Of a stretch of DNA of 7,233 nucleotides, positions 5,394 through 7,233 are shown piece by piece; the first letter of the stretch is position 1; every line of letters starts with the position of its first letter. Source of the stretch: CAYUMU01 sp964445985 (GTDB taxonomy: Bacteria; Planctomycetota; Planctomycetia; Pirellulales; S012-138). The stretch covers positions 1 to 7,233 of the forward strand of contig CAYUMU010000151.1 in NCBI GenBank assembly GCA_964445985.1, given 5' to 3'. Made by a program: the position numbers and the translations under genes. Under the pieces are notes generated by a model, which worked only from the letters and a program-made list of their open reading frames with translations, made no database searches and had not been told where the DNA came from.

Positions 5394-7007
5394 ATGAAAC
5401 GCATCCTGACGGCATCGCCGGTGGCAGTCCTCTGGTTGGCGAGCATCGCCCTGCTGGGTTTCAACCCGCTGGGTTTCGCCCCACCGGCCATGGCGCAAGA
5501 AGTTCCCCCGGGGCTCAAGTACATTCCGCCGGGCGCTTTTGTGGCGGCCAGCTCGCAGCCTGCCACGGTGCTCCAGCTAAAACAGCTCGAAATGCTGCCG
5601 GTGGAGGTGATTCAGGCCGCCGCGATCAAAGAACTGAACATCGACCCCAAGCAAGTCAAACGGACCATGGTCTTCGTGGCAGGGCCGCTCAATCCCATGC
5701 AGCCCCCCAGCTACGGTTTGGCGTTGGAGTTCACCGTGCCGGTCGACGCCACGAAGATATTGCCCATGCTGCAACAACGCCCGCCCGGCTTGGAGCAATC
5801 CCCCCAGCAAGCCGCCATGTGGCCCAGCATTGAGCAGGTAAGCGAGACGCTGGTCCTGATCGCCCCGCCCAACTCGTTGGCCCAAATGAAGCAGGCCGCC
5901 ACGGGCGAGCTTTCCGAGCTTCAACAACGGTTGATCGCGCGATCGAGTTCGCACATTGCCTTGGTGGCCATGCCAGGCCCGGTGCGGCAAGACCTGATGG
6001 CGATGATGCAACAGGCGCCGCCGCTGCCAGGCCCCTTCGCCAAGCTCCGCGATTTGCCGCAATTGGTTGAGGCGATTGAGGTCGATTTTTCTTTGGGCGA
6101 CAAATTCGAACTGCTGCTGGCGATTGAAGGCAGCGGCCAGGAAGCCACCGACACGCTCGAACAGCTCATCGCGATGGGCTTGCAGATGATGCGGATCGGC
6201 ATGCTCAGCGAAATGAAGCCTGCTGCCGAAGACGACCCCGTGGCCCAAGCCATGAATAAGTACCTGCTACGAACGGTCGATGGCGTGGTGGCCATGCTCA
6301 CGCCCCAGCGCGACGGCAACACGCTCACGCTCCAGCAGGACACGGCCTTCAGCCCGGCCACGGTCGGCATTGCCACCGCCCTGCTGCTGCCTGCCGTTCA
6401 ATCGGCGCGCGAGGCGGCTCGTCGTGCTCAATCGACCAATAACCTGCGTCAACTATCGATGGCCACCATTACCTACGAAAGCGCCTTCAACAAACTGCCC
6501 GAGCGGTACAACGTCGATGCCAATGGCAAACCGCTGTTGAGCTGGCGCGTGCATCTGCTGCCGTATCTCGGCCAGCAGGCGCTCTACCAGCAGTTCAAGC
6601 TCGATGAACCCTGGGACAGCGATCACAACAAAAAGCTCATCGAGCAAATGCCTGGTTTGTACAACAACCCCAACCTCAATCAGCCGGGCATGACGAACTA
6701 CCTCATCCCCTACGGCCCCGGCGCGTTGTACGAAGACCGCACCCCAGTAGCACTGGACAAGGTGATCGCCACCGTGGGTTCGAGCAACACCGTGCTCTTC
6801 GTCGAGGCCGACGCCAACCAGGCCGTGCCCTGGACCAAGCCCGACGATCTGCGGCTCGATCCACAAAACCTGGAGCGAGGCCTGGGCACGCTACGGTCTG
6901 GCAATATCGTGCTGGCGGTCTTCGGCGATGGCCATTCCCAGGCGATCTTTTTGGACGAGGACGACCTGGCTGAAATCCTCACGCCGTTTGCCAAGCCCGA
7001 AAAGTAG
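5394..7007 (+). CDS. Secreted DUF1559 (SBP_bac_10) domain protein with a long N-terminal region
   Basis: A 537-residue exported protein of unknown function. Residues 1-34 form a Sec signal peptide (MKRI, hydrophobic core, AMA before QE). Residues about 35-320 form an alpha/beta region with no family I recognise. It contains a repeated strand-then-helix pattern (about 108-126 and 238-259) and Met-rich helices near 201-205 and 261-274. Residues about 322-537 match DUF1559: LLLPAVQSAREAARR (330-344) and NNLRQL (349-354) resemble the pseudopilin-like helix of the family. SWRVHLLPYL (383-392), LDEPWDSDHNK (403-413), TNYL...GPG (434-443) and the closing FGDGHSQAI (510-518) follow in the usual order. 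Most DUF1559 proteins start with a type IV prepilin signal immediately before this helix. Here there is none, and the helix is internal. The whole protein has no cysteine. It stands alone, divergent from the permease gene, with a good ribosome site. The DUF1559 assignment is firm; any role in surface or pilus-like structures is inference from the family. Confidence 0.93.
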   Translation: MKRILTASPVAVLWLASIALLGFNPLGFAPPAMAQEVPPGLKYIPPGAFVAASSQPATVLQLKQLEMLPVEVIQAAAIKELNIDPKQVKRTMVFVAGPLNPMQPPSYGLALEFTVPVDATKILPMLQQRPPGLEQSPQQAAMWPSIEQVSETLVLIAPPNSLAQMKQAATGELSELQQRLIARSSSHIALVAMPGPVRQDLMAMMQQAPPLPGPFAKLRDLPQLVEAIEVDFSLGDKFELLLAIEGSGQEATDTLEQLIAMGLQMMRIGMLSEMKPAAEDDPVAQAMNKYLLRTVDGVVAMLTPQRDGNTLTLQQDTAFSPATVGIATALLLPAVQSAREAARRAQSTNNLRQLSMATITYESAFNKLPERYNVDANGKPLLSWRVHLLPYLGQQALYQQFKLDEPWDSDHNKKLIEQMPGLYNNPNLNQPGMTNYLIPYGPGALYEDRTPVALDKVIATVGSSNTVLFVEADANQAVPWTKPDDLRLDPQNLERGLGTLRSGNIVLAVFGDGHSQAIFLDEDDLAEILTPFAKPEK

Positions 7008-7119
7008 AAAGGGCCTGGTCCCAGAGGGCCTTGGCCAGTTTGGCGGTGTTGTCGCGAGGGCCGTTCATCGACTTATTCCAACGACGAGGTTCGGCTGCAT
7101 TTGAGCCCGCCTCACGGCT
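6979..7119 (-). pseudogene. Coding-like antisense stretch, possible gene remnant
   Basis: On the - strand an open stretch begins after a TAA (7122-7120) and runs to a TGA at 6981-6979. It has one ATG at 7068, giving 29 residues that begin MNGPRDNTAKLAKALWDQAL. From 7066 down to about 7012 nearly every codon ends in G or C (AAC, GGC, CGC, GAC, AAC, ACC, GCC, CTG, AAG, CTC), and the composition is that of a normal amphipathic helix. The frame then runs into the 3' end of the DUF1559 gene in antisense and stops. This pattern would fit the N-terminal part of a gene whose remainder has been lost. A chance open frame in GC-rich DNA is the main alternative, and no ribosome site is seen. Confidence 0.25.
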
Positions 7120-7233
7120 TTACTGACTCTAACGGACTAGGTGCGTCCCTTTCGCGTGGAAGACGAGCCTCGCCGCGGATTCATAACCCGACGCGTTACA
7201 ACATTATGCAAGTGCTAGCTCCGGATGTTTAAG

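Noticed and set aside
7008..7038. GC-rich partial inverted repeat after the DUF1559 stop (AAGGGCC and GGGCCTT)
   Set aside because: The arms have a central mismatch and no T-tract follows, so a terminator cannot be supported.
7040..7233. Possible tRNA or integron attC site at the right end
   Set aside because: No T-arm consensus or cloverleaf arms could be found. The TAAC and GTT trinucleotides present do not form matched attC core sites.
7225..7233. ATG at the right edge as the start of another gene
   Set aside because: Only three codons are visible and there is no ribosome site, so nothing can be said.

Overview
The window looks like a piece of a planctomycete chromosome, most likely a member of the Pirellulales or a close relative. 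The evidence is the gene content. One gene joins a PVC-type membrane-bound dehydrogenase propeller, HEAT repeats and a PVC-type CxxCH heme domain, and another carries a DUF1559 (SBP_bac_10) domain. Both families are greatly expanded in Planctomycetes. The DNA is GC-rich, with strong G/C at third codon positions. The order-level placement is inference.

Layout from left to right. Bases 3-68 hold the last codons of a + strand gene that enters from outside the window. It converges on a large - strand gene (111-3422) encoding a secreted dehydrogenase/HEAT/cytochrome c fusion, with a recognisable sigma70-like promoter at 3474-3503. A gap of about 480 bases follows. It has no convincing gene but contains structured repeats: two copies of a 12-bp-arm palindrome (3538-3580 and 3775-3801) that enclose a third inverted repeat with 19-bp arms (3592-3658). 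Next is a - strand FtsX/MacB-type ABC permease (3907-5157) with no ATPase gene beside it. A 236-bp divergent intergenic region separates it from a + strand secreted DUF1559 protein (5394-7007). The last 226 bases hold no complete gene, but their - strand has a short, codon-biased, open stretch that may be a gene remnant.

The three complete genes do not form an obvious operon or pathway. All three products act at or outside the cytoplasmic membrane: a periplasmic redox enzyme, a membrane permease, and a secreted protein of unknown role. The dehydrogenase and the permease share a strand, but they are separated by the repeat-bearing gap and the dehydrogenase has its own promoter candidate, so they are probably transcribed separately. 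I see no CRISPR array, rRNA, tRNA, intact insertion sequence, phage gene or defence system. The most unusual content is the nested palindrome cluster, the antisense coding-like remnant at the right end, and the DUF1559 architecture in which the pseudopilin-like helix is internal.
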